A stretch of 28,299 nucleotides of DNA from Parcubacteria group bacterium CG2_30_45_37. GTDB taxonomy: Bacteria; Patescibacteriota; Patescibacteriia; Patescibacteriales; GWC2-42-12. The notes under the pieces are model-generated. The model saw only the letters and a list, made by a program, of their open reading frames with translations, had not been told where the DNA came from and searched no databases. Both the position numbers and the translations under genes were made by a program. The stretch spans positions 1 to 28,299 of the forward strand of contig MNZH01000004.1 in assembly GCA_001873515.1 (NCBI GenBank), written 5' to 3'. Shown in pieces: positions 21,662 through 28,299 of the stretch; positions within the stretch are counted from its first letter, which is position 1, and every line of letters begins with the position of its first letter.

Positions 21662-22599
21662 AAAACAGAATCAAATCCATCGGCAACACCAAAAAAATTA
21701 CCCGCGCCATGGAAATGGTGTCGGCCGCTAAAATGCGCAAAGCCATTGAAGCGGTACTTAAAACCCGGTCTTACGCCAATTTAAGCTGGTCAACGGTTTT
21801 AAATTTGGCCAAAGCCGGCAATGGTCAGAACGGCCAGGCTTTGCATCCTTTGCTGATTAAAAGAAAACCGGCCGAGAAGGTGGCGCTGATTTTGATTACC
21901 TCTAATCGCGGGCTCTGCGGCGGCTTTAATTCGGCCATAGTAAAAAAAGCCGTTGAATCAATCAAGCGGCACCAGGCGAGCAGCCACGAATTTATTTTAA
22001 TCGGTAAAAAAGGGGCGGCCGCGCATAAAAATTTTGGTTTTGAGGTAGCGGCCGATTTTCCTAAACTGGATTATATTAACGAGGTTAAGGAAGTCGTGCC
22101 GGCGGCGCGCCTGGTGATTAACGATTATTTGGCCGGCAGATACGATAAAGTTATGGTGGCTTACACCGATTATGTTAACGCGGCCAAGCAGATTCCCCGG
22201 GTCAAGCAGCTTTTACCCATTGAAATCGATGAAACGGAAAAATATCTGGGCATTGTCGGCCAAGATACCAGACTGGGCGCGGGCCAAGAGTTTGTGGCGG
22301 AAAAAGAAAAACAGCACCTAACCCACGGCGAATTTATTTATGAATACACTTTTGAACCCAGCCCGGCAGAAGTTTTGGATGAAATGCTGCCGCGCTTGAT
22401 TGAAATTCAGCTTTATCAGGCTTTGTTGGAGTCCAACGCCTCCGAGCATTCGGCGCGCATGACCGCCATGCACCAGGCCACGGAAGCGGCCGGCGACATG
22501 GTAGGCGAATTGACGCTGTCATTTAACAAAGCCCGGCAAGCCAGCATCACTTTGGAGATTGCCGAAATTAGCGCGGGCGCGAACGCGTTGGCGGAGTAA
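21640..22599 (+). CDS. atpG: F-type ATP synthase subunit gamma
   Basis: A 319-aa central rotor shaft. The N-terminal helix SSRDIKNRIKSIGNTKKITRAMEMVSAAKMRKA and the C-terminal helix (AVSARMTAMHQATEAAGD-like HSARMTAMHQATEAAGDM) are the two conserved coiled-coil strands; ITSNRGLCGGFNSAI is the typical Rossmann-like core. It is ~30 aa longer than E. coli gamma owing to loops such as KAGNGQNGQALHPLL. The ATG at 21640 is inside the end of atpA (22-bp overlap), the best match to the family N-terminus. The sequence ends SAGANALAE. Confidence 0.96.
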   Translation: MASSRDIKNRIKSIGNTKKITRAMEMVSAAKMRKAIEAVLKTRSYANLSWSTVLNLAKAGNGQNGQALHPLLIKRKPAEKVALILITSNRGLCGGFNSAIVKKAVESIKRHQASSHEFILIGKKGAAAHKNFGFEVAADFPKLDYINEVKEVVPAARLVINDYLAGRYDKVMVAYTDYVNAAKQIPRVKQLLPIEIDETEKYLGIVGQDTRLGAGQEFVAEKEKQHLTHGEFIYEYTFEPSPAEVLDEMLPRLIEIQLYQALLESNASEHSARMTAMHQATEAAGDMVGELTLSFNKARQASITLEIAEISAGANALAE

Positions 22600-22626
22600 A
22601 AATATTCATTATTCAATTAAATTTAT

Positions 22627-24009
22627 ATGCCAGAAAAACAAATTAAAACAGGTCTAGTTAAGCAAATCATCGGCGCGGTCGTGGACGTGCAGTTTTCCGG
22701 CGCTTTGCCCGAAGTTTATACAGCTTTGGAAATTGATAACCATGGTAAAAAATTAGTTTTAGAAACCCAGCAGCATTTGGGCGCCGGAATGGTTAGGGCG
22801 GTGGCCATGGGCTCAACCGACGGACTTAAGCGCGGCGATAAAGTGGTTAACACCGGCGGCAACATTACCGTGCCGGTGGGGGACGCGACTTTGGGCCGGA
22901 TTTTTAACGTCTTGGGCGAACCCGTGGACGGCCTGCCGGCGGCAAAAACCGCCAAGCGCTATCCGATTCATCGTCCGGCGCCTAAATTCGTGGAGCAATC
23001 CATCAAAACCGAAATTTTGGAAACCGGCATTAAAGTTATTGATTTAATCTGCCCGATTTTAAAAGGCGGTAAGGTGGGGCTGTTCGGCGGCGCCGGCGTG
23101 GGCAAGACCGTGGTGATTCAGGAATTAATCAATAACATCGCCAAAGCGCACGGCGGCGTGTCGGTGTTCGCCGGCGTGGGGGAAAGAACCCGCGAAGGCA
23201 ATGACCTTTATCATGAAATGAAATCAGCCAAAGTTTTGGACAAGCTGGCCATGGTCTTCGGCCAGATGAACGAACCGCCCGGAGCGCGCGCTCGCGTTGG
23301 TTTATCCGGCCTGGCCATTGCCGAATATTTCCGCGACGAAAAAAATAAAGACGTTTTATTGTTTATTGATAATATTTTTAGATTCACCCAGGCCGGTTCG
23401 GAAGTATCCGCGCTTTTAGGCCGCATGCCTAGCGCCGTGGGCTATCAGCCCACTTTGGCCACGGAAATGGGCGAACTGCAGGAGCGCATCACCTCAACCG
23501 ACAAAGGCTCAATTACTTCCATCCAGGCGGTCTACGTGCCGGCCGACGACTTAACCGACCCGGCGCCGGCCACGACTTTCGGCCACCTTGATTCTACCGT
23601 GGTGCTGTCGCGCAATTTGTCCGAGCTGGGCATTTATCCGGCCGTGGACCCGTTAGATTCATCGTCGGTAATTTTGGACCCGAAGATTGTCGGCGCCGAA
23701 CATTACGGCGTGGCTCGCGGCGTGCAAAAGATTTTGCAAAGATATAAAGATTTGCAAGATATCATCGCCATTTTGGGCATGGAAGAATTGTCGGACGAGG
23801 ACAAAATCACCGTGGCGCGCGCCAGAAAAATCCAGAGATTTTTGTCCCAGCCGTTCGCCGTGGCCGAAACTTTCACCGGCCACGCCGGCAAATACGTTAA
23901 ATTAACCAAGACGATTAAAGGTTTTAAGGAAATTTTAGCTGGCCAGCATGACGGCAAATCAGAAGGGGAGTTTTATATGAAAGGCGGAATTGAGGAAGTG
24001 GGGAAATAA
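22627..24009 (+). CDS. atpD: F-type ATP synthase subunit beta
   Basis: A 460-aa catalytic subunit. Walker A GGAGVGKTVVIQELINN, the catalytic glutamate in GVGERTREGNDLYHEM, Walker B DVLLFIDNIFRFTQAGSEVSALLGRMPSA, the adenine-pocket region and the DELSEED-type loop EELSDEDK. The C-terminus (SQPFAVAETFTGHAGKYV) is standard. No residue essential for catalysis looks altered. It lies 27 nt after atpG and 13 nt before atpC. It is the best marker in the window for a phylogenetic placement. Confidence 0.98.
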   Translation: MPEKQIKTGLVKQIIGAVVDVQFSGALPEVYTALEIDNHGKKLVLETQQHLGAGMVRAVAMGSTDGLKRGDKVVNTGGNITVPVGDATLGRIFNVLGEPVDGLPAAKTAKRYPIHRPAPKFVEQSIKTEILETGIKVIDLICPILKGGKVGLFGGAGVGKTVVIQELINNIAKAHGGVSVFAGVGERTREGNDLYHEMKSAKVLDKLAMVFGQMNEPPGARARVGLSGLAIAEYFRDEKNKDVLLFIDNIFRFTQAGSEVSALLGRMPSAVGYQPTLATEMGELQERITSTDKGSITSIQAVYVPADDLTDPAPATTFGHLDSTVVLSRNLSELGIYPAVDPLDSSSVILDPKIVGAEHYGVARGVQKILQRYKDLQDIIAILGMEELSDEDKITVARARKIQRFLSQPFAVAETFTGHAGKYVKLTKTIKGFKEILAGQHDGKSEGEFYMKGGIEEVGK

Positions 24010-24022
24010 AAAATTTATATTT

Positions 24023-24460
24023 ATGACTGACAAATACATCCAATTTGAAATTGTCACGCCCGAACGTGTCGTGTTTAAAGAGGAGATAAGCCAGATTACT
24101 CTGCCCACTAAAATGGGTGAGATTACGGTTCTGCCCAACCATATTCCTTTGGTTTCGGCGTTACTGCCGGGCGTGGTTCATGCTAAAAAAACAAATGGCG
24201 AAGATGAAATTATTTCCATTTCCGGCGGCTTTTTGGAGGTCTTAAAAGATAAAGTGGTAATTTTGGCGGACACAGCCGAACGCGCCGAAGAGTTAGATGT
24301 ATCACGGCTGGAAGCGGCCAGGCAGCGCGCCGAGGAGTTAAAAGAAAAAGCGCGCCGAGGAGAAAAGGTTAATTTCGCCGAAGTTAACGCCGCGATTGAG
24401 CGCGAGCTGGCCAGGATCAAGGCGGTTAAAAGATGGAGGAAATTGAAAAATATAGAATAA
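24023..24460 (+). CDS. atpC: F-type ATP synthase subunit epsilon
   Basis: A 145-aa subunit that couples gamma to the c-ring and can inhibit ATP hydrolysis. QFEIVTPERVVFKEEISQI, LPTKMGEITVLPNHIPLVSAL and ISGGFLEVLKDKVVILADTAERAEELD form the N-terminal beta sandwich; the C-terminal helical hairpin (EAARQRAEELKEKARRGEKV...AAIERELARIKAVKR) is complete, so autoinhibition is possible. The start at ATG 24023 gives MTDKYIQFEIVTPE, the family N-terminus; the frame extends upstream to 23990 inside atpD but those residues are unconserved. It ends the nine-gene operon. Confidence 0.95.
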   Translation: MTDKYIQFEIVTPERVVFKEEISQITLPTKMGEITVLPNHIPLVSALLPGVVHAKKTNGEDEIISISGGFLEVLKDKVVILADTAERAEELDVSRLEAARQRAEELKEKARRGEKVNFAEVNAAIERELARIKAVKRWRKLKNIE

Positions 24461-24525
24461 AAAAATAATAAAACAATATGGAAAATTCAGATATTAAAAA
24501 CATTAATAAACTTATGGAGACTAAC

Positions 24526-24909
24526 ATGGAGAAAATTAAAGAAATCGCAAGGAGTAATTTTTTAATTTGGAATCAAGCTCTCAAGACCGGTGATCAAAAG
24601 AAAGTGGCTGAACTTTACGCGGAGGGTGCGACTTTCTTGCCGACTGTTTCGGGTGAGTTTAAAAAAGGCCGGAGCGGAGCAGAGGAATATTTTAAGCATT
24701 TTCTTGAAAAAAATCCTACCGGCGAGATTGTTGATGACGAAGTTCAAATTCTTGGGTCTGATATTTATTTGCACTCAGGAATGTACAATTTTGAATTGGG
24801 GCCTGATGATAAGAGAGATATTGTTAAGGCTAGATTTTCTTATGTTGTTAAATTAAAGGAAGATGGCAGTTTTGAAATTTTGCACCACCATTCATCAATC
24901 AAGCCGTAA
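24526..24909 (+). CDS. NTF2-like (SnoaL/CaMKII-association-like) protein
   Basis: A small NTF2-fold protein, 127 aa from the preferred start. NFLIWNQALKTGDQKKVAELYAEGATFLPTVSGEFKKG and EVQILGSDIYLHSGMYNF fit the DUF4440/CaMKII association-domain-like family, whose members form dimers with a ligand pocket of variable use; no catalytic residues can be named. An ATG at 24478 gives a 143-aa version without Shine-Dalgarno; ATG 24526 has GGAG six bases before it and starts near the fold, so I prefer it. It lies between the atp and groE operons and has less GC-rich third positions than both, suggesting a newcomer. The function is unknown. Confidence 0.75.
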   Translation: MEKIKEIARSNFLIWNQALKTGDQKKVAELYAEGATFLPTVSGEFKKGRSGAEEYFKHFLEKNPTGEIVDDEVQILGSDIYLHSGMYNFELGPDDKRDIVKARFSYVVKLKEDGSFEILHHHSSIKP

Positions 24910-24944
24910 CAAAAATATTACATAATAATAGATTTTCCATATTT

Positions 24945-24974
24945 AGCGACCTATCTTTTGCTTAGTCGTTTTTT
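24945..24974 (+). terminator. Weak intrinsic terminator after the NTF2-like gene
   Basis: AGCGAC (24945-24950) pairs with GTCGTT (24965-24970) with one G-U, loop 14 nt, U-tract 24969-24974. The stem is only 6 bp, so this is tentative. The remainder of 24910-25012 is AT-rich with nothing else seen. Confidence 0.45.
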
Positions 24975-25012
24975 ATTAAAAATTAGGCCAAATTTAAGCC
25001 AAATTTAAAGAC

Positions 25013-25041
25013 TTGACAATTGTTTTAAGGACGGCTAAAAT
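25013..25041 (+). promoter_or_regulatory. groESL sigma70-type promoter
   Basis: TTGACA (25013-25018), 17-nt spacer, TAAAAT (25036-25041). Predicted start near 25048, just upstream of the CIRCE operator. Confidence 0.85.
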
Positions 25042-25053
25042 ACAATATATAGA

Positions 25054-25080
25054 TTAGCGCTTGAATTAAGAGAGTGCTAA
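25054..25080. promoter_or_regulatory. CIRCE element (HrcA operator)
   Basis: TTAGCGCTT-N9-GAGTGCTAA against the consensus TTAGCACTC-N9-GAGTGCTAA: the right arm is perfect and the left arm differs at two bases. The position overlapping the early transcript of groESL is classical. It implies HrcA regulation; hrcA itself is not in the window. Confidence 0.93.
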
Positions 25081-25100
25081 AAAAAAATAATTAATTTTAC

Positions 25101-25193
25101 TGTCATTGCGAGGAGCGTCAGCGACGCGGCAATCTCCGGTAAATCGCTACGAACCTGAGATTGCTTCGCTCCTTTCAGTCGCTCGCAATGACA
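25101..25193. repeat. TGTCATTGCGAG palindromic element, copy 2
   Basis: Terminal inverted repeats TGTCATTGCGAG / CTCGCAATGACA (right end as GCTCGCAATGACA) and inner pair GCAATCTC (25129-25136)/GAGATTGC (25157-25164). It fills the groES leader between CIRCE and the start codon. Compared with copy 1 it has a much shorter centre. Confidence 0.85.
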
Positions 25194-25205
25194 AACTTGT
25201 ATTTT

Positions 25206-25496
25206 ATGAAATTAAAACCTTTGCATGACCACTTAGTGGTTAAGCCGATCACCGAAGATGAAGTTACAAAATCCGGCATAGTTCTGCCTGATACCGTAGA
25301 CAAAGAAAAGCCGGAAAAAGGCGAAGTCGTGGCCGTGGGCCAGGGCAAGCTCCTGGAAAACGGCCAGCGCGCGCCCATGAGCGTTAAAGTCGGGGACAAA
25401 GTTATGTTTAAGAAATATTCTCCGGACGAAATAAAAGTTGACGGCGTGGAATATTTGATAATTTCCGAAAGCGATATTTTGGGGATTTTAGAATAA
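25206..25496 (+). CDS. groES: Co-chaperonin GroES
   Basis: A 96-aa GroES that caps the GroEL cavity. MKLKPLHDHLVVKPI, the mobile-loop region EDEVTKSGIVLPDTVDKEKPEKG, VVAVGQGKLLENGQ and VGDKVMFKKYSPDEIKVDGVEYLIISESDILGIL match the family throughout. I start at 25206 because family members begin here; upstream in-frame sequence from 25161 is translated repeat element. No strong Shine-Dalgarno; the leader before the ATG is AT-rich. The first gene of groESL, controlled by CIRCE; the leader carries a palindromic element that may fold the mRNA. Confidence 0.97.
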   Translation: MKLKPLHDHLVVKPITEDEVTKSGIVLPDTVDKEKPEKGEVVAVGQGKLLENGQRAPMSVKVGDKVMFKKYSPDEIKVDGVEYLIISESDILGILE

Positions 25497-25517
25497 TTAA
25501 TTTTAATTTTCATTCAT

Positions 25518-27176
25518 ATGGCGAAACAAATCATTTATGACGAAAAAGCCAGAAACGCTTTAAAAAGAGGCGTTGACCAGCTGACCAACGCGGTTAAGGT
25601 GACCTTGGGTCCCAAAGGCCGGAATGTGGTGATTGAAAAAAGCTACGGCGGCCCGACCATCACTAAGGATGGCGTGACCGTGGCCAAAGAAATTGAGCTG
25701 GAAGATAAATTTGAAAATATCGGCGCCGAACTGATAAAAGAAGTGGCCTCAAAAACCAACGACGCGGCCGGTGACGGCACCACCACGGCGGCTTTGCTGG
25801 CGCAAGCCATGATCACGGAAGGCCTGAAAATGGTATCAAGCGGCGTTAGTCCGATTGAATTAAGGCAAGGCATGGAAAAAAAGGTGGCGGAAATCGTGGC
25901 CAATTTGAAAAAAATGAGCAAAACCATTTCCACTAAAGAGGAAATCGCCCAAGTGGCTTCCATTAGCGCCAATGACAAGGAAATCGGGCAAATCATCGCC
26001 GAAGCCATGGAAGCCGTGGGCAAGGACGGAGTTATCACGGTTGAAGAAGGCCAGACTTTCGGCGTAACCAAAGAAGTGGTGGAAGGCATGCAGTTTGATA
26101 AAGGCTATGTGTCCGGCTATATGATGACCAATACCGAAACCATGAAAGCCGAATTTAATGAGCCTTACATTTTAATCACTGATAAAAAAATCGCGTCCGT
26201 CCAGGAGATTTTGCCGCTACTGGAAAAAATCGCCCAATCGGGCAAAAAGGATTTAGTAATTATCGCGGATGAAATTGAGGGCGAAGCTTTGGCCACTTTC
26301 GTGGTCAATAAATTGCGCGGGACTTTTAACGTCTTGGGAATTAAAGCGCCGGGCTTCGGCGACCGCAGAAAAGCCATGCTGGAAGACATCGCGATTTTAA
26401 CTGGCGGTAAGTTTATCACTGAAGAAGTGGGTTTAAAATTGGAAAAAGCGGAAATCTCTGATTTGGGTAGCGCGCGCAAAGTGGTTTCTTCAAAAGACGA
26501 TACCACAATTGTGGAAGGCAAGGGCGATAAAAAAGCCATTAATAATCGCGTGGCGGCTATTAGGAAAGAATTGGAAATAACCGACTCGGATTATGATAAA
26601 GAAAAATTGCAGGAGCGGCTGGCCAAATTAGCCGGCGGCGTGGCGGTCATTAAAGTTGGCGCGGCCACGGAAACCGAAATGAAAGAAAAAAAGGACCGGA
26701 TTGAAGACGCTTTGAACGCCACGCGCGCGGCCGTGGCCGAAGGCGTAGTGGCCGGCGGCGGCTTGGCTTTGGCGCAGGTCGGTAATGCTTTTACTGAATT
26801 GACCGACAAAAAAGACGACCCGGCCGGCTCTAAATTGGTGGACATCGCGGTTTTAGAGCCCATCAAGCAAATCGCGGCCAACGCGGGTAAAGACGGCTCC
26901 TTAGTTTTATATAACATCATGAAAGAATATAAGGCCGGCAACAAGAATCTGGGCTATAATGCCATGACGGATAAATTTGAAGATATGTTCGCGGTCGGCA
27001 TCGTTGACCCGACCAAAGTGGTGCGCTCGGCTTTGGAAAACGCGGCCAGCGCGACCATTATGTTTTTAACCACCGAAGCGGTAATCGCGGACAAGCCGGA
27101 GAAGAAAGAGCATAATCACGGCGGTGGCTCAGCCGGCGGCTATGGCGGCCTGGACCCGTCAATGATGGGCATGTAG
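25518..27176 (+). CDS. groEL: Chaperonin GroEL (Hsp60)
   Basis: A 552-aa ATP-driven folding chaperonin, double seven-membered ring in the family. AKQIIYDEKARNALKRGVDQL, LGPKGRNVVIEKSYGGP, the ATPase motif NDAAGDGTTTAALLAQ, the apical domain (KGYVSGYMMTN...), and GVVAGGGLALAQV are in place. The C-terminal tail is HNHGGGSAGGYGGLDPSMMGM, a Gly/Met-rich tail like the GGM repeats of many GroELs but with a histidine-containing start. It follows groES by 21 nt. The stop codon TAG is the first half of a small palindrome (27174-27199), then the operon ends at a terminator. Confidence 0.98.
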   Translation: MAKQIIYDEKARNALKRGVDQLTNAVKVTLGPKGRNVVIEKSYGGPTITKDGVTVAKEIELEDKFENIGAELIKEVASKTNDAAGDGTTTAALLAQAMITEGLKMVSSGVSPIELRQGMEKKVAEIVANLKKMSKTISTKEEIAQVASISANDKEIGQIIAEAMEAVGKDGVITVEEGQTFGVTKEVVEGMQFDKGYVSGYMMTNTETMKAEFNEPYILITDKKIASVQEILPLLEKIAQSGKKDLVIIADEIEGEALATFVVNKLRGTFNVLGIKAPGFGDRRKAMLEDIAILTGGKFITEEVGLKLEKAEISDLGSARKVVSSKDDTTIVEGKGDKKAINNRVAAIRKELEITDSDYDKEKLQERLAKLAGGVAVIKVGAATETEMKEKKDRIEDALNATRAAVAEGVVAGGGLALAQVGNAFTELTDKKDDPAGSKLVDIAVLEPIKQIAANAGKDGSLVLYNIMKEYKAGNKNLGYNAMTDKFEDMFAVGIVDPTKVVRSALENAASATIMFLTTEAVIADKPEKKEHNHGGGSAGGYGGLDPSMMGM

Positions 27177-27199
27177 TCCTTCGCCAAGGCTACGGACTA
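27174..27199. repeat. TAGTCCTTCGCC...GGCTACGGACTA palindrome at groEL stop
   Basis: TAGTCC (27174-27179) / GGACTA (27194-27199). It contains the groEL stop codon and resembles the palindrome translated within hisS. It is a probable member of the same dispersed family. Confidence 0.6.
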
Positions 27200-27216
27200 T
27201 AAAATATTAAATTTAA

Positions 27217-27250
27217 GACACTCGGTTTCAATGGACACCGGGTGCCTTTT
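27217..27250 (+). terminator. groESL intrinsic terminator
   Basis: GACACTCGGT (27217-27226) with ACCGGGTGCC (27237-27246), one A-C mismatch and one G-U, 10-nt loop, then TTTTGTTTT. It overlaps the promoter of the next gene. Confidence 0.75.
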
Positions 27251-27260
27251 GTTTTATAAT
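27232..27260 (+). promoter_or_regulatory. Promoter of the AI-2E/PerM gene
   Basis: TGGACA (27232-27237), 17-nt spacer, TATAAT (27255-27260). The predicted start coincides with the ATG at 27267, implying a leaderless mRNA. The -35 and spacer are part of the groEL terminator hairpin. Confidence 0.7.
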
Positions 27261-27266
27261 AACAGC

Positions 27267-28299
27267 ATGGAACTTACCAATCGTCCAATTAAAATAAACA
27301 TCACCAGCGCCACGGTTTTTAAAATCGTCGCGATTTTGCTGTTGTTTTATTTTTTGTACTTAATCAGCGACATCTTAATTCTGTTTTTCGTTTCTTTGGT
27401 ATTCTCCAGCGCTCTTGACCCTTGGGTGGACAAGCTGAAGCAGAAAGGCATCCCTCGTTCGCTGAGCGTTTTGGTGATTTATTTAATTTTTTTCGCGGTT
27501 TTGGGCGCGGCCATTTATTTGATAACGCCGGTAATTGTTAAAGAAATCAACGGCATCTCCGCCAACTCTTCGCATTATTTTGATTTAGTTTTTTCAAAAT
27601 TCAGCAGTTTGCAGGACTACTCTTTGAGATACGGCCTATTGGATAATGTCGCCGGTTCGTTTGATATTTTTACCGGCTATCTGGAGACTACGGCCTCGGG
27701 CGTGTTTTTTACCTTGTTCACCATTTTCGGCGGCATCTTTTCCTTCGCCTTGATTTTAGTTTTAACTTTTTATATGGTGGTGGAAGAGAGCGCCATAAAA
27801 AAGCTGATTTGGTCGCTGGCGCCGGCCAAACACCAAGCCTATCTGATGCATTTGGTCAACCGCCTGCAATTGAAAATGGGCTACTGGCCGCGCGGCCAGC
27901 TGATTATCGCTTTGTCTTTGGCTGTCATGTCCTATATCGGCCTGGAAATTTTGGGCGTTAATTACGCCGCGGTGTTGGCGATTTTAGTCGGCCTGTTTTC
28001 TTTCATTCCTTACATGGGAGCGATTTTCGGCGCCATCCCGGCCGTGTTTATCGCTTTCACAGAGTCTAGCGTCTTGGCGGTTTTGTCCGTAATTTTGTTT
28101 TATATCATCCATTTTATTGAAGGCAATTTTCTTCAGCCCAAAGTCATGCAGAAAGCGGTGGGCTTAAACCCGATTATCAGCATCCTGGCCATACTGGCCG
28201 GGTTTAAATTGGCCGGCATCTTCGGCGCGGTTTTGTCCATCCCGGTTTCCACGGCTTTGGCGGTTTTCATTAAGGACGTATTTGCGGGCCGGGAGGCAA
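27267..28299 (+). CDS. AI-2E/PerM-family transporter (5' part, runs off window)
   Basis: 344 codons are visible with no stop before the edge. The product begins MELTNRPIKINITSATVFK and has the family layout: an N-terminal membrane pair (ILLLFYFLYLISDILILFFVSLVF), SSALDPWVDKLKQKGIPRS, a central extramembrane part with TFYMVVEE, then a C-terminal cluster of helices with GPRGQ-like YWPRGQLIIAL, LVGLFSFIPYMGAIFGAIPAV and HFIEGNFLQPKVMQKAVGLNP. The family is widespread and called AI-2 exporter or PerM permease; the substrate is unproven here. Little more than the last ~20 residues should be missing. It has its own promoter and appears leaderless. Confidence 0.9.
   Translation, partial: MELTNRPIKINITSATVFKIVAILLLFYFLYLISDILILFFVSLVFSSALDPWVDKLKQKGIPRSLSVLVIYLIFFAVLGAAIYLITPVIVKEINGISANSSHYFDLVFSKFSSLQDYSLRYGLLDNVAGSFDIFTGYLETTASGVFFTLFTIFGGIFSFALILVLTFYMVVEESAIKKLIWSLAPAKHQAYLMHLVNRLQLKMGYWPRGQLIIALSLAVMSYIGLEILGVNYAAVLAILVGLFSFIPYMGAIFGAIPAVFIAFTESSVLAVLSVILFYIIHFIEGNFLQPKVMQKAVGLNPIISILAILAGFKLAGIFGAVLSIPVSTALAVFIKDVFAGREA

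Noticed and set aside
25161..25205. Longer groES start (MLRSFQSLAMTN...)
   Set aside because: Those residues are translated repeat element; GroES proteins begin at MKLKPLHD-like sequence.
1..28299. UGA recoding, tRNA genes, CRISPR array, prophage
   Set aside because: UGA ends pth and is absent inside conserved genes; no cloverleaf, regularly spaced direct repeats or phage structural genes were seen.

Overview
The window reads as a chromosomal segment of a small-genome bacterium, most likely a Patescibacteria/CPR member of the Parcubacteria group. The evidence is inferential: compact housekeeping genes, ATP-synthase subunits with reduced size (delta of 133 aa), a stand-alone PEP-synthase ATP-grasp domain, AT-rich coding with Lys/Ile-rich proteins, and several families of short palindromic repeats in nearly every gap. 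UGA behaves as a stop (pth ends on it), so the Gracilibacteria/Absconditabacteria recoding does not apply. No rRNA, tRNA or CRISPR array was seen.

Layout. Positions 69-7340 are on the minus strand: dprA-topA (DNA uptake/recombination and topoisomerase I), der-pth (ribosome-assembly GTPase and peptidyl-tRNA hydrolase) and a LytR-CpsA-Psr cell-wall enzyme. In the only large CDS-free gap (3394-3794), between pth and dprA, there is strong evidence for one or two structured RNAs on the plus strand, with consensus promoters, long G-U-rich stems, pyrimidine loops that resemble the 16S anti-Shine-Dalgarno, and a terminator shared with pth.

From 7486 everything is on the plus strand: lepB-hisS-rpsU-yqeY; then an accessory region (10.2-15.9 kb) with a secreted beta-helix/lipase gene damaged at both ends (tandem palindromic elements at its start, an IS200-type element at its end), an NYN-domain RNase-like protein, a stand-alone PPDK_N ATP-grasp protein and a GHKL ATPase of unknown role; then tsaC and tatD; then a complete F-type ATP synthase operon (AtpI/AtpZ-like, a, c, b, delta, alpha, gamma, beta, epsilon); a small NTF2-like protein; the groES-groEL operon under a sigma70 promoter and a CIRCE (HrcA) operator; and the beginning of an AI-2E/PerM-family membrane protein cut by the window edge.

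The most unusual content is non-coding or repeat-derived: the twin RNA locus; tandem three-way-junction repeats with covarying stems; heptanucleotide tandem arrays at three loci (one pair inverted and translated inside Der); a palindrome translated inside HisRS; and a repeat family that seems to supply the Shine-Dalgarno sequence of both tsaC and tatD. No search or folding program was run; all pairings were read by eye.
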